The notes under the pieces are model-generated. The model ran no database searches. It saw only the letters and a list, made by a program, of their open reading frames with translations, and was not told the origin of the DNA. A DNA stretch of 64,000 nt, taken from the NCBI RefSeq assembly GCF_000298175.1, contig NZ_BAGZ01000016.1, positions 124,001-188,000 on the forward strand, given 5' to 3'. The position numbers were made by a program, and so were the translations under genes. This document shows positions 8,439 through 17,403 of the stretch, piece after piece (position 1 is the first letter of the stretch; each line of letters begins with the position of its first letter). The stretch comes from Austwickia chelonae NBRC 105200. GTDB lineage: Bacteria > Actinomycetota > Actinomycetes > Actinomycetales > Dermatophilaceae.

Positions 8439-9116
8439 ATGAGCACGCAGCCCCCTCCCCCGCCCTCGCATCCGCAGCAGCCAGGCCCGCAGCCTTCCGG
8501 CCCGCCACCACCTGACCAGGTGTTCCCGGTGCCGCCGGAGCAGTCCGCTCCCCCGGTCAACTGGCAGCCCCCGACCGGGCCGCCGCAGTACGGCCAACCG
8601 ATCTACCAGCAGCCACAGTACGGTCAGCCGACGCCGCCCAGCTCCTACCAGCCCAGCCCGGTGACCAGGCCGGCTTCCATGGACAAAGCCGTCTGGGCGA
8701 TGCGCGCCGGAGCCGTCATGGTGGCGGTGAGTCAGCTGGTCGACTTCATGTTGAGGAAAGAGATCACCGAAGCCACGAAGTCGTGGATGATCAGCATGGG
8801 TGTTCCCGCCGAATTCGTCTCGCAGACGAACGCCGAGGTGTCCCCGGTGGCACTCATCATCAACATCGCCTTCGGGGCGGGACTGTGGTGGTGGATGTCC
8901 GTCTTCAACGGCAAGGGCCGTGGCTGGGCGCGCGTGGTGGCGCACGTCTTCTTCACCATCCACACCCTCTTCCTGCTGAGCCAGGTGGCCATCCCCGTGC
9001 CGGCGTTGTCCAAGGTCACGGTGATCGCGTACTGGGCGTGCGGGCTCGCGGCCATCATCTTCATCTGGGCCAAGGATTCACGGCGCTTCTACGCGGAGTG
9101 TTCACGCCAGCTCTGA
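8439..9116 (+). CDS. Pro-rich four-helix membrane protein, paralogue 4
   Basis: 225 residues from ATG 8439 with GAAGAGGA upstream. The first 75 residues are Pro/Gln-rich and include two QYGQP units like those of paralogue 1. Then come RPASMDKAVWAMRAGA, nearly the same junction as paralogue 3, and four helices. GLWWWMSVFNGKGRGWAR follows helix 2, and the end is AKDSRRFYAE. The mixture of features suggests these four genes arose by local duplication with separate evolution of tails. Function unknown. Confidence 0.7.
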   Translation: MSTQPPPPPSHPQQPGPQPSGPPPPDQVFPVPPEQSAPPVNWQPPTGPPQYGQPIYQQPQYGQPTPPSSYQPSPVTRPASMDKAVWAMRAGAVMVAVSQLVDFMLRKEITEATKSWMISMGVPAEFVSQTNAEVSPVALIINIAFGAGLWWWMSVFNGKGRGWARVVAHVFFTIHTLFLLSQVAIPVPALSKVTVIAYWACGLAAIIFIWAKDSRRFYAECSRQL

Positions 9117-9138
9117 GCCGCGCAGAATCCGACCTTGT

Positions 9139-10509
9139 TCACCGCCTCGCGGCGAAGACCTGGTCGACCGCCGGCACCGCGGCGCGATAGCCCTCCAGGA
9201 GCAGTCGCGCCGTACTCACCGAGTCCACGAGAGGATGCTGCGCGAAAGCCGCCACCGCCATCGACGCCGACCTGTGCTCCACAGCGCGGATGGTGGCTTC
9301 CTCAGCCGCTTTGACCTGTTGGACCAGACCGATCATGCGTCCGGTCAGCGGGCTGGGCTGCTCGACCCGGACCCCGGAACCGTCTACCAGACAAGGAAGT
9401 TCGACCACGGCTCCGGAGGGCAGCCCCGGGAGTGCCGTGCCATTGCGAACCCCGAGGATCATCCGGGAGGGCTCACCGCGGGCGATCGCCGCCATGACGG
9501 CCAGGGCCACCGATTCGTACCCGCCGGCCGCCAGGTCGTCCCGGTCGCGTTGTGCGCCCTCCGCCCGGACCTCCTGCATATAGGTCTCGTCCCGCTCCCG
9601 GTGGCTGTGATGCCACAGCTCCAGAGCGCGCGGCGGATCGTCGGCGGCCGCAGCGAAGAAAGCCTGCTGCTGTCCGAGTAGGAATTCTCCGCGGGTCTGC
9701 GCGGAAGCTCGGGCTGCGGCCAGGGCTTCCCGGGCGTAGTCGTAGTAGTAGAGATATTCGTTCGGGATCGCCCCCAGGCTGGCCAACCAGTCGGGTCCGA
9801 AGAGACGTCCTTCCTCGACGAGGAGCAGGCGTTCCGGGTCGGCCAGCAGCTCGGGGAGTCGATCGACTCCGTTCACCCGCACGCCTTGCAGCCATCCCAG
9901 GTGGTTCAATCCGGCGTAGTCGAAGTACAGGTCTACCTCACCGTCGACACCCAGCGCGCGGGCTGCCCTGCGACCCAAGGCGATCGGTGAGTCGCAGATG
10001 CCGACGACCCGGTCGCCCAGGATGTCCTGCACAGCTTGGGTGATCATGCCGGCCGGATTGGTGAAATTGATGAACCAGGCTCTGGGCGCGACGGCGGCGA
10101 CCCGTTCTGCCACGGCCAGGGCCACCGGGATGGTGCGCAGACCGTAGGCGATCCCCCCGGGGCCGACGGTCTCCTGCCCCAGGACACCTAACCGCAGAGC
10201 AACCCGCTCGTCACAGGTACGCCCGGACAGGCCACCCACCCGGATCGCGGAGAACACGAAATCGGCGTCGGTCAGGGCCTCGTCGAGGTCGGTGGTCGTC
10301 ACGACCCGAGGTGGCGTGCACCCGGCGGACCGTCGCGGATTCGGTGCCGCCGCCATCTGGGCGGTGACCCGCTCGATCACCGCCAGGCGCGCCGGGTCGA
10401 GATCGTACAGGGCGACCTCCTCCACGCGAGGGCTGCGCACATCCCCCAGCAGGGCCCGGTACACCAGAGGGACCCGAAAACCCCCGCCACCCAGGATGGC
10501 CAGTTTCAC
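9139..10509 (-). CDS. Glycoside hydrolase family 4 (6-phospho-beta-glucosidase type)
   Basis: 456 residues from GTG 10509. The N-terminal KLAILGGGGFRVPLVYRAL is the NAD-binding loop of GH4 enzymes, which cleave glycosides by an NAD+- and Mn2+-dependent redox mechanism. The metal-binding cysteine lies in GICDSPIALG and the metal-binding histidine in AGLNHLGW. The nearest type is 6-phospho-beta-glucosidase (LicH/CelF). It lies 12 bases after the sugar-binding lipoprotein gene and should be its operon partner. An ABC transporter normally delivers unphosphorylated sugar, so either the sugar is phosphorylated first (a PfkB kinase is divergent) or the enzyme accepts free glycosides. Confidence 0.85.
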   Translation of the reverse strand: MKLAILGGGGFRVPLVYRALLGDVRSPRVEEVALYDLDPARLAVIERVTAQMAAAPNPRRSAGCTPPRVVTTTDLDEALTDADFVFSAIRVGGLSGRTCDERVALRLGVLGQETVGPGGIAYGLRTIPVALAVAERVAAVAPRAWFINFTNPAGMITQAVQDILGDRVVGICDSPIALGRRAARALGVDGEVDLYFDYAGLNHLGWLQGVRVNGVDRLPELLADPERLLLVEEGRLFGPDWLASLGAIPNEYLYYYDYAREALAAARASAQTRGEFLLGQQQAFFAAAADDPPRALELWHHSHRERDETYMQEVRAEGAQRDRDDLAAGGYESVALAVMAAIARGEPSRMILGVRNGTALPGLPSGAVVELPCLVDGSGVRVEQPSPLTGRMIGLVQQVKAAEEATIRAVEHRSASMAVAAFAQHPLVDSVSTARLLLEGYRAAVPAVDQVFAARR

Positions 10510-10521
10510 GTGGGAGACCTC

Positions 10522-11814
10522 TCAGTCGGCGACCCTTTTCAATTCAGCATCCACGATCTTCTTCACGGAGTCCAGTTCTTTCTCCGCAGGAGAACCTTCT
10601 CTGATGACCCTGGTCATCATGTCGTGGAAACTGGTCTGGCAACGCCGGCTCCACAGAATGTGTCGCTGTACGTACCCTTTTTCCTTCGCCAGTCGAACAG
10701 CTTCCTGAGCTGGGCCTGTCCGTAACTTCTCCGATTTTTCGGCGACCGAATTTCTCGCCGGGATGTGCAATCCGTAGGAGGTCGCCCAGTCGATCTGTTT
10801 GGCTTCCTGTTCCACCCAGAGCCATTTCACATATTTCTTGGCTGCTTCCACATTCTTGCCCCGGGCGTTCACACAGGCCCCGTACGCGCTGACGACGACA
10901 TTGTCGTGCCCGCCGTCCATCGCCGGCCAGGGCAGGACCCCGAAGTCGTCCCCGAGCGAGCGCAGCAGTTCGGGCAGATTCCACAGCCCGGTGAACTGCA
11001 TGGCCGTCAAACCCTGGGTGAAGGCCTCCGGGCTCCACCAGTCCTTCTTGGCTCCGGTCAGCAGCGATCCGGAGGTGTAGAGCTTCCTGAGCAGGCTGAC
11101 GGCCTCGGCTGCCTTCGGGTCGTCGAAGGCGATCTGCCCGTCTCTGCTCAGCAGGTCCAGGCCGGCCGATCTCAGCATCGGCCCACCCATGAGCCCGGCG
11201 CCGGCGTCATTCCCGATGAAGAGTCCCTTCACCTTCCCCGAGGTGGTCTTCTCCGCCGCGCTGAGCAGTGCGTCCATCGTCCGTGGCGGTTCGACGCCTG
11301 ATTTCTGGAGCATCGATTTCCGGTAGACGAGCAGTTGCATGTCCAGCACCTGAGGAACGGCCCAGATCTTCCCCTGGTAGATCATCCGTTCCAGGATCTG
11401 GCTGTGGAAGTCGCCCTTCAATCCGCCGAAGAGATCGGTGAGGTCGGCGACCTGCCCGGATTTCACCAGGTCGATGGTCGGTCCGCTGCCGTACTCGAAG
11501 ACGTCGGGCGCGTCGTTCAGGTACAGGGCGGTGACGACGGACGTGTCGTACTCGTCACCTTTCCAGACGGTCGACACCTCGGCCGCCGGGTAGGTGGTGG
11601 CATATCTCTCCATTGCCTGTCGGGTGCCCTGCTCCCCATACTGGTGGAACCACTGGGTCAGCGAAGGACCGGGGTGACCTGCGGTGCGTCCGACCCGTTC
11701 GGTCTGGTTCGCGTCGCCGCAGGCACCGACCGCTCCGGCGATCATCATCCCGCCGGTGAGGGTCAGGAGCCGCCGTCGGGTCATCGTGAGTCGGCGGAGA
11801 GAGGACGGACCCAT
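10522..11814 (-). CDS. Sugar ABC transporter substrate-binding lipoprotein
   Basis: 430 residues from ATG 11814, supported by AAGGAG nine bases upstream. The signal sequence MTRRRLLTLTGGMMIAG ends in lipobox GAVGAC, giving a lipid-anchored cysteine; the paired arginines allow Tat export. The mature protein reads as a family 1 (MalE-like) solute-binding protein, with SLTQWFHQYGEQGTRQAME near the start and TGLWNLPELLRSLGDDFGV later. No permease or ATPase gene of the MalFGK type lies in this island, so its membrane partners must be encoded elsewhere. The GH4 gene downstream suggests an oligosaccharide or beta-glucoside ligand. Confidence 0.85.
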   Translation of the reverse strand: MGPSSLRRLTMTRRRLLTLTGGMMIAGAVGACGDANQTERVGRTAGHPGPSLTQWFHQYGEQGTRQAMERYATTYPAAEVSTVWKGDEYDTSVVTALYLNDAPDVFEYGSGPTIDLVKSGQVADLTDLFGGLKGDFHSQILERMIYQGKIWAVPQVLDMQLLVYRKSMLQKSGVEPPRTMDALLSAAEKTTSGKVKGLFIGNDAGAGLMGGPMLRSAGLDLLSRDGQIAFDDPKAAEAVSLLRKLYTSGSLLTGAKKDWWSPEAFTQGLTAMQFTGLWNLPELLRSLGDDFGVLPWPAMDGGHDNVVVSAYGACVNARGKNVEAAKKYVKWLWVEQEAKQIDWATSYGLHIPARNSVAEKSEKLRTGPAQEAVRLAKEKGYVQRHILWSRRCQTSFHDMMTRVIREGSPAEKELDSVKKIVDAELKRVAD

Positions 11815-11831
11815 CACAGAGACTCCTTCAT

Positions 11832-11845
11832 GAGCGTTCACGCTC
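11832..11845. promoter_or_regulatory. Candidate operator in divergent sugar-gene promoter region
   Basis: Perfect arms GAGCG and CGCTC flank TTCA, 18 bases upstream of the binding-protein start and between the divergent transcription units. The size resembles LacI- or ROK-type half-sites, but the match is short and no regulator is adjacent. Confidence 0.25.
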
Positions 11846-11988
11846 TGCTCCCGTGGCATTCTCCGACACGGGTACACCCCTGAATTGTGCTGCACGAACC
11901 TGTCATTCCGCTTGAAGCCGGGCGCAAACCGGACATACCGCATCTCAAACGTGCAGAATATGTCTTTTTCCCGCACGGAGGAGCTCAC

Positions 11989-13107
11989 ATGCCACACCGC
12001 GCAGCAGCCGGACCTTCCTTCGACCCCCTGGCCGAACGTCGGGGCACCGACGGGCCGCGGTTCGACCTCTTCCTGAACGGGACGGTCTTCCTCGACATCG
12101 TCTTCACCGGCCTGGAAGGCCTGCCCACCCACGGCCGGGAGGTCTGGGCCGAGGGCATGGGTTCCTGCCCGGGAGGGATCGCCAATCTCGCTGTCGCCGC
12201 GTCCCGCCTGGGTCTGTACACCTCGCTGGGCGCGGCCTTCAGTGAGGACGACTACGGCTACTTCTGTTGGCGGGTCCTCGAGCAGGAAGGTGTCGACCTG
12301 TCGACCAGCCGCCGCTATCCCGACTGGCACTCACCGGTCACCGTCTCCTTCGCCGTCGACGGCGACCGGAACATGGTCACCCACGGACACGAGGAACCGG
12401 AATGCCCGTCGACCATGATCGGGCATCCCCCGCCGGCCAGGGTCGTCCTGATGGATCTGTCCGCCCACCACCCCGGGGAGACTCTCGGCGCGAGCTGGGT
12501 CGACCAGGCCCACGCCGACGGCGCCCTGATCTTCGCCGATGTCGGATGCGATCCCACCGGACGATGGGACCCGTCCCTGCTGGACTCCCTCAGCCGATGC
12601 CACGCCTTCACCCCCAATGCGGTGGAAGCGATGCGGTACACCCGCACCGACACGCCTCAGGACGCTCTCTACGCCCTGGCCGACCGGGTCCCGCTGGCCG
12701 TCGTCACCAACGGGCCCTTCGGTGCCCTGGCCTACGACTCCTCCACCGGGGAGGAAGCCCATGTCCCCGCGTTGAAGGTCGAGGCCATCGACCCCACCGG
12801 GGCCGGGGACGTCTTCGCCGCCGCGATGGTCCTGGGGACTCTCGGCGGGTGGGCCCTGGCCCACCGTCTTGCCTTCGCCGCATTGTGCTCGTCCCTGTCG
12901 GTCCAGCAGGTCGGCGGTTCGCTGGCCGCGCCCGGCTGGGGTGATATCGCCGATTGGTGGCATCTGGTTCGTGATTCACCCACCACCAGCGCCTACCATC
13001 TCTCCCTCCGACGGCGATATGCCTTCCTGGACGACCTGGTCCCGGAGAAACCCTTCGGCGTGGTCCACCGGGCCCAGGCGACCATCGCCCGGCTGTCCGA
13101 CGCCTGA
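11989..13107 (+). CDS. PfkB-family carbohydrate kinase
   Basis: 372 residues from ATG 11989, with GGAGGAG ideally placed at 11977-11983; in-frame GTG 11887 upstream is less likely. The glycine-rich sugar-binding motif is seen in GSCPGGIANLAVAASRLGL. The C-terminal signature IDPTGAGDVFAAAMVLG carries the catalytic aspartate of ribokinase-like enzymes. It is divergent from the binding-protein/GH4 operon and convergent with the GH13 gene. It probably phosphorylates a sugar taken up or released by these proteins; the substrate cannot be told from sequence. Confidence 0.85.
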   Translation: MPHRAAAGPSFDPLAERRGTDGPRFDLFLNGTVFLDIVFTGLEGLPTHGREVWAEGMGSCPGGIANLAVAASRLGLYTSLGAAFSEDDYGYFCWRVLEQEGVDLSTSRRYPDWHSPVTVSFAVDGDRNMVTHGHEEPECPSTMIGHPPPARVVLMDLSAHHPGETLGASWVDQAHADGALIFADVGCDPTGRWDPSLLDSLSRCHAFTPNAVEAMRYTRTDTPQDALYALADRVPLAVVTNGPFGALAYDSSTGEEAHVPALKVEAIDPTGAGDVFAAAMVLGTLGGWALAHRLAFAALCSSLSVQQVGGSLAAPGWGDIADWWHLVRDSPTTSAYHLSLRRRYAFLDDLVPEKPFGVVHRAQATIARLSDA

Positions 13108-13133
13108 GGTCACCGGCTGCTCCTGGGCGTCGG
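13097..13133. terminator. Possible bidirectional hairpin between convergent genes
   Basis: Arms CCGACGCC and GGCGTCGG, separated by 21 bases, span the stop of the kinase gene and the 28-base gap to the convergent alpha-glucosidase gene. The long loop and overlap with coding sequence make this uncertain. Confidence 0.3.
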
Positions 13134-13135
13134 GC

Positions 13136-14893
13136 TCACCGGTAGAGGACGCGGCACTCCCAGGGTTGCAGAGCCACTGTGGCGTCGGCCTCCTCACCGA
13201 CCAGCGGCCCTGCGGAACGGCCCGGCCCGCTGGCCAGGAGCAGACCGGCCCCGGCGACGCTGTGAGCCAGTTCGTCGTCCTGCGGCCACGGGCAGATCTC
13301 CGCCGAGCAGTTGGCCACCACGGTGAGCACCCCGCTGTCCGAGGCGCGTCGGTAGGCCCACAGCGTCGGGTGCCCGGCCAGCAGCGGGGTCAGTTCGCCT
13401 TCCACGACCACCGGGAGCTCGTGGCGTAGCGCGATGAGCCGTCGGTAGTGGGCGTAGACCGATTCCTCGTCGTCGGCCTGGGCGGCGGCGTTGATCGTCC
13501 GGTGGTTCGGGTTCACCGGGAGCCAGGGCGTTCCGCAGGTGAAACCTCCCTGGGGGCCGGCGTCCCATTGCATCGGAGTGCGGGCGTGGTCGCGGCTCAT
13601 CGAGGTGACGGCTCGCAGGGCCTGTTCGGGGTCGCGGCCGCCCGCCACGGCCATCGCGTAGGCGCCGCGGGATTCGACGTCGTCGATCTCGGCCATGGTG
13701 GTGAAGGGGTAGTTCGTCATCCCCAGTTCCTCGCCCTGGTAGACGAAGGGGGTGCCTCGCATCAGGTGCAGCACGGACGCCAGGGCCTTCGCGGAGTTCT
13801 CCCGGTGTTCGGGGCTGTCCGAGCCGAAGCGGGAGACGGCGCGGGGCTGGTCGTGGTTCGCCCAGTAGAGCGCTTCCCATCCGCCGCCGTCCCGTAGCTC
13901 ACGCTGCCAGCGGAAGATGATCTCCTTGAGCCGGACCAGGTCGACCGGGACGGGGTCGTACCGCCCGCCGGGCCCTTGGTCGGCGTCCATGTGTTCGAAC
14001 TGGAAGACCATGGACAGTTCTCGCCGGTGCTCTGCGGTGAAGCGGACGGCGTGGTCCGTGGTCACGCCCGGGGTCTCCCCGATGGTGAGGATCTCGACGC
14101 CGGGGCGGGCGATCGCCGCCGACATCTCCGCCATGAACTCGTGGATGCGTGGTCCGCAGAGCACCTCGGGGAAGCCGTTGCCGTACGGGCTGCCGTCGCC
14201 GCGGTCGGTGCCGGGGAGGGGTGCGCCGTCCTGGAGGGGGATGCGTTTGCTGACGAGGTTGACGACGTCGAGTCGGAAACCGTCGATGCCGCGGTCGAGC
14301 CACCAGTTCAAGTTGTCGTACAGCTCTCGTCGGAGGGCGGGGTTCTCCCAGTTCAGGTCGGGTTGTTCCGGGGCGAACAGGTTGAGGTGATAGGTCCCGG
14401 ACGACGGGTCGAGGGTCCAGGCCGGCCCGCCGAAGAAGGACAACCAGTTGGTCGGTTCCGCGCCGGGGTCTCCTGGCCGGTGTCCGGCCCGTGGCTCGGC
14501 GAACCAGTACCGTTCCCGGGCCGGGCCGTCCGGGTGGGCGAGGGCCTCCAGGAACCAGGGGTGCCGGTCCGAGGTGTGGTTGAAGACGATGTCCATGACG
14601 ATGTGCATGCCCCGGTCGTGGACGGCGGCGATCAGTTCGTCCAGGTCGGCCAGTGTGCCGAAGATCGGGTCGACGGCCTGGTAGTCGGCCACGTCGTAGC
14701 CGTTGTCCTTCATGGGACTGCGGTAGACGGGGGACAGCCAGAGCACGTCGACACCGAGTCCGGCGATGTGGTCGAGCCGGTCGATGATGCCGCGCAGGTC
14801 GCCGATGCCGTCGCCGTCGGCATCGGCGAAACTCCGCGGGTACACCTGGTAGACGACTGCGCTCTTCCACCATCCGGGAGTTGTGGCGTCCAT
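13136..14893 (-). CDS. GH13 alpha-glucosidase / oligo-1,6-glucosidase
   Basis: 585 residues from ATG 14893. The N-terminus WWKSAVVYQVYPRSFADADG is that of the oligo-1,6-glucosidase subfamily. The catalytic set is complete: nucleophile D209 in GFRLDVVNLVSK, acid/base E273 in LTIGETPG, and D348 in YWANHDQPRAVSR. The residue after the nucleophile is valine, which in this subfamily goes with alpha-1,6 rather than alpha-1,4 specificity. There is no signal peptide, so it acts in the cytosol on imported isomalto- or malto-oligosaccharides. It converges on the PfkB kinase gene and probably belongs to the same sugar-use island. Confidence 0.9.
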   Translation of the reverse strand: MDATTPGWWKSAVVYQVYPRSFADADGDGIGDLRGIIDRLDHIAGLGVDVLWLSPVYRSPMKDNGYDVADYQAVDPIFGTLADLDELIAAVHDRGMHIVMDIVFNHTSDRHPWFLEALAHPDGPARERYWFAEPRAGHRPGDPGAEPTNWLSFFGGPAWTLDPSSGTYHLNLFAPEQPDLNWENPALRRELYDNLNWWLDRGIDGFRLDVVNLVSKRIPLQDGAPLPGTDRGDGSPYGNGFPEVLCGPRIHEFMAEMSAAIARPGVEILTIGETPGVTTDHAVRFTAEHRRELSMVFQFEHMDADQGPGGRYDPVPVDLVRLKEIIFRWQRELRDGGGWEALYWANHDQPRAVSRFGSDSPEHRENSAKALASVLHLMRGTPFVYQGEELGMTNYPFTTMAEIDDVESRGAYAMAVAGGRDPEQALRAVTSMSRDHARTPMQWDAGPQGGFTCGTPWLPVNPNHRTINAAAQADDEESVYAHYRRLIALRHELPVVVEGELTPLLAGHPTLWAYRRASDSGVLTVVANCSAEICPWPQDDELAHSVAGAGLLLASGPGRSAGPLVGEEADATVALQPWECRVLYR

Positions 14894-14956
14894 GGGGTCA
14901 GCCTAGGCGGGCGCACCCGGGTCGAGGTCGCCGGTTCTCCTCGGACGGTGCCGGGT

Positions 14957-16645
14957 TCACCGGGTGGAGATCAGGTCGATCTGGCGCAGGGCGATCGTTC
15001 CCCCTGAGGAGTCGCCGAGCAGTTCCACCTTGGTGACGGTCTGTCCGGTGGCGCGGGGAGGGAGCGGCATCCGGATGGTGCTCAGCGCGTAGGAGCCGTT
15101 CTCCCCGGGGACGGCCCGGTTGATCAGCGCCGGGTGTTCAGCGGGGATGAGCAGCGAGCTGGTGGTGCCGTCCTGGGTGGTCAGCCGGACGGTCAGCGGG
15201 GTGCCTTTCTTCTTGTCGGCCCGGTCGCCGTAGGGGGCGAGGGTCAGCGCGATGTGCGAGGTGCGGGCCACTTTGGTGGTGATGGACGCGCCTGTGTCCG
15301 CGGTGAGTTTGACCTGGGCGACCTCGCCGAAGACCCGGACGACCCCGTCTTCGGGTTCGGGGCAGCGGTCGGGGTGTTTCTCCGGGTTCTGCGGGTGGTA
15401 GAAGGTGCACTTCTTCAGCTGGTGTTCGCCTTGGCCCGATGCCCGCCCGGTGGCGTCGAAGATGATCTTCCGCTGGGGGGAGTTGGTGTGCGCCAGCCAG
15501 GAGACCGGGATGTCGCCGAGTTTCTCGGGCAGTCCTGCGGTCGCGGCGAAGGGGATCTCGGCGTCGGCTTTCTCCCGGAGTGAGGTCAGCCAGCGGGTGG
15601 CGGCGTCGACGAGCAGTTTCTCGTGGGCGGTCGCGTCGGGGCATCCCTTGTCGCAGGCGGTCCGGTCGTCGGTGCCCGCGGCGGAGAGGGTGCGGTTGAC
15701 GTAGTTGTGTCCGTATCCGGGGAGGAGCCCGACCAGAGCTGGTTGGCTGCGGGTGCTTCCCAGGTGGTGGCCCAGCCAGTTCACGGCCTGGTAGGGGACG
15801 TCCTTGTCCTTGTCCCCGAGGAGGGCGAGATAGGGGACGTCGGGGATCATCGGGGTGACCTTGTCCTTGTCCTCGACCTGGTAGGAGGGCGCATAGGTCA
15901 TGACGCTGCTGATCCTGGTGGGCCCTTTCTCCCAGGCGGAGACGATCTTCCCGGCGAGCTGCCCTGATCGGGAGTGTGCGATGAGGGCGGCTTTGGCGCT
16001 GTCGATCCGGCCTTTCAGGGCGATCCCGAAGGATTTGTCGTCGCCGGAGGTGGCGGCGCGGACCTTCTCCAGGAAGTGGCCGACGACCTTGGTCCAGGCT
16101 TCGACCTGGTCGTAGGGCTCGACGAGCGAGCGGGGCATGAAGAGCGGACCGACGTCGGGGACGACGACGGCGTAGCCCTTCTTGGCGAGGTCGGTGGCGA
16201 GATAGGCCATGCCTCGGTCGAAACGGTTGTCCTTGTCGCCCGGGCAGGGGAAGGCGTGCGATCCGTCGGCGCAGTTGGGGTGGCGCAGGTGGCTGAGCAC
16301 GACCAGGGGCGCCGCTTCGGTCCCCTCGACCGGAAGAGTCAGGAGTCCACGTACCGGAGAACGGAATTCACCTGATTTTTTGCCGATCTCGACATCGCCG
16401 AGGTCGACGTCGGAGAGGTGGACCCCGTCCGCGGTGGTGACCTTGGTCTCGGCTCTCTGCCGATTCTGTGGGGAGCGGGGGCCGTCCTTCTCGTCGGCAT
16501 TCTTCGGGGCGGCGGGGGCGAATCCGGCCACGGCGGCGGCGAGCTCCCGGCCCGGCGGTGGTACGGCGTGGGCCGGATACACGCTGAGCAGGCTTCCTGT
16601 CACGAGGACGACGACGGCAACCTTGAGGCCTGCGGATGCTCTCAC
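14957..16645 (-). CDS. Secreted alpha/beta-hydrolase
   Basis: 562 residues from GTG 16645. A signal peptide (about 1-27, ending YPAHA) exports it. The hydrolase core has LVVLSHLRHPNC near residue 115 and a nucleophile elbow AHSRSGQ with serine at about 225, like the GHSRGG elbow of platelet-activating-factor acetylhydrolase or cutinase-like enzymes. The histidine may be in GYGHNYVN. About 170 extra C-terminal residues look beta-rich and end VELLGDSSGGTIALRQIDLIS, possibly a binding module. The start codon overlaps the stop of the small membrane-protein gene upstream (GTGA), so the two are translated together. Substrate unknown, perhaps an ester or lipid. Confidence 0.7.
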   Translation of the reverse strand: MRASAGLKVAVVVLVTGSLLSVYPAHAVPPPGRELAAAVAGFAPAAPKNADEKDGPRSPQNRQRAETKVTTADGVHLSDVDLGDVEIGKKSGEFRSPVRGLLTLPVEGTEAAPLVVLSHLRHPNCADGSHAFPCPGDKDNRFDRGMAYLATDLAKKGYAVVVPDVGPLFMPRSLVEPYDQVEAWTKVVGHFLEKVRAATSGDDKSFGIALKGRIDSAKAALIAHSRSGQLAGKIVSAWEKGPTRISSVMTYAPSYQVEDKDKVTPMIPDVPYLALLGDKDKDVPYQAVNWLGHHLGSTRSQPALVGLLPGYGHNYVNRTLSAAGTDDRTACDKGCPDATAHEKLLVDAATRWLTSLREKADAEIPFAATAGLPEKLGDIPVSWLAHTNSPQRKIIFDATGRASGQGEHQLKKCTFYHPQNPEKHPDRCPEPEDGVVRVFGEVAQVKLTADTGASITTKVARTSHIALTLAPYGDRADKKKGTPLTVRLTTQDGTTSSLLIPAEHPALINRAVPGENGSYALSTIRMPLPPRATGQTVTKVELLGDSSGGTIALRQIDLISTR

Positions 16646-17070
16646 CGGTCGACCTGTCCGCCGACACCGTGGGAAATCATGTCACCAACCACTTTCTTCC
16701 AAGCCAGAAAGGCCAAGGAGGCTATCACCAGAATCTCCACCGAGAGGAAGACGACGTCGAACAGACCGACTCCACCGGTGATCCACTCCGGGCTCGCCCA
16801 AGATAACACCATGAGGCATACACTCAGGGCAGAATGTCCCGGGCTCCGAAAGAGCTCGGAAATGCATATTTCGCATATCTGACAGGCAATATATGTGAAC
16901 ACCGCAAAAGGGAGTGCCACGGCCGCACAAGAAAGCGCAATGCGTGGATCATGGCCGTGAATGACATTCTTGAACACCAATTTCAACGAGTTCGCCACCG
17001 CCATCCATAAACATGACGAAATCGCCACGACCACATAGGTCCCACCATTTTTTACAGGCGGCCTCCGCAT
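16642..17070 (-). CDS. Small hypothetical membrane protein
   Basis: 142 residues from ATG 17070. Four hydrophobic stretches (about 12-30, 43-66, 80-95, 103-125) make it an integral membrane protein; its second helix is followed by a Cys-rich CQICEICISELF. Base composition is visibly less GC-rich than its neighbours, which may mean recent acquisition. Its stop overlaps the GTG of the secreted hydrolase by four bases. I do not recognise a family. The coupling suggests a role related to the hydrolase, but this is inference. Confidence 0.5.
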   Translation of the reverse strand: MRRPPVKNGGTYVVVAISSCLWMAVANSLKLVFKNVIHGHDPRIALSCAAVALPFAVFTYIACQICEICISELFRSPGHSALSVCLMVLSWASPEWITGGVGLFDVVFLSVEILVIASLAFLAWKKVVGDMISHGVGGQVDR

Positions 17071-17403
17071 CCGAACACCACCTTTCCCACCCGCAGGGAT
17101 TCACACCCCGAATACTTCAGCCCGACTAGACACCCGTCGACATCGCGAGAAAACCACACCCCGCACAGACGGACGGTGTCGCCGAGAAGGACGACTCCCG
17201 TTCCTGGACCGACAATCCCCTTCCCACATTCCGCGCCCCCGACCAAGGCACGACCACAGGTAGCTGAGAACCCCACCGTCCGTACCGGGATAACGGGACG
17301 AACGGCCTGAGGGGAAAGCCGAACGGCAGATCCCACAGCTCCGCTCCGAACGTGCCTCGTTCTATCAACGAGAACGCAGGGCGGGCAAGGACTGACGACA
17401 CAT
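17071..17403. other. Intergenic region without a supported gene
   Basis: 333 bases between divergent genes. Short open frames exist on both strands but none has family likeness, a ribosome site or sensible composition. No strong palindrome was found. It should contain promoters for the membrane-protein/hydrolase pair and the GNAT gene. Confidence 0.4.
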
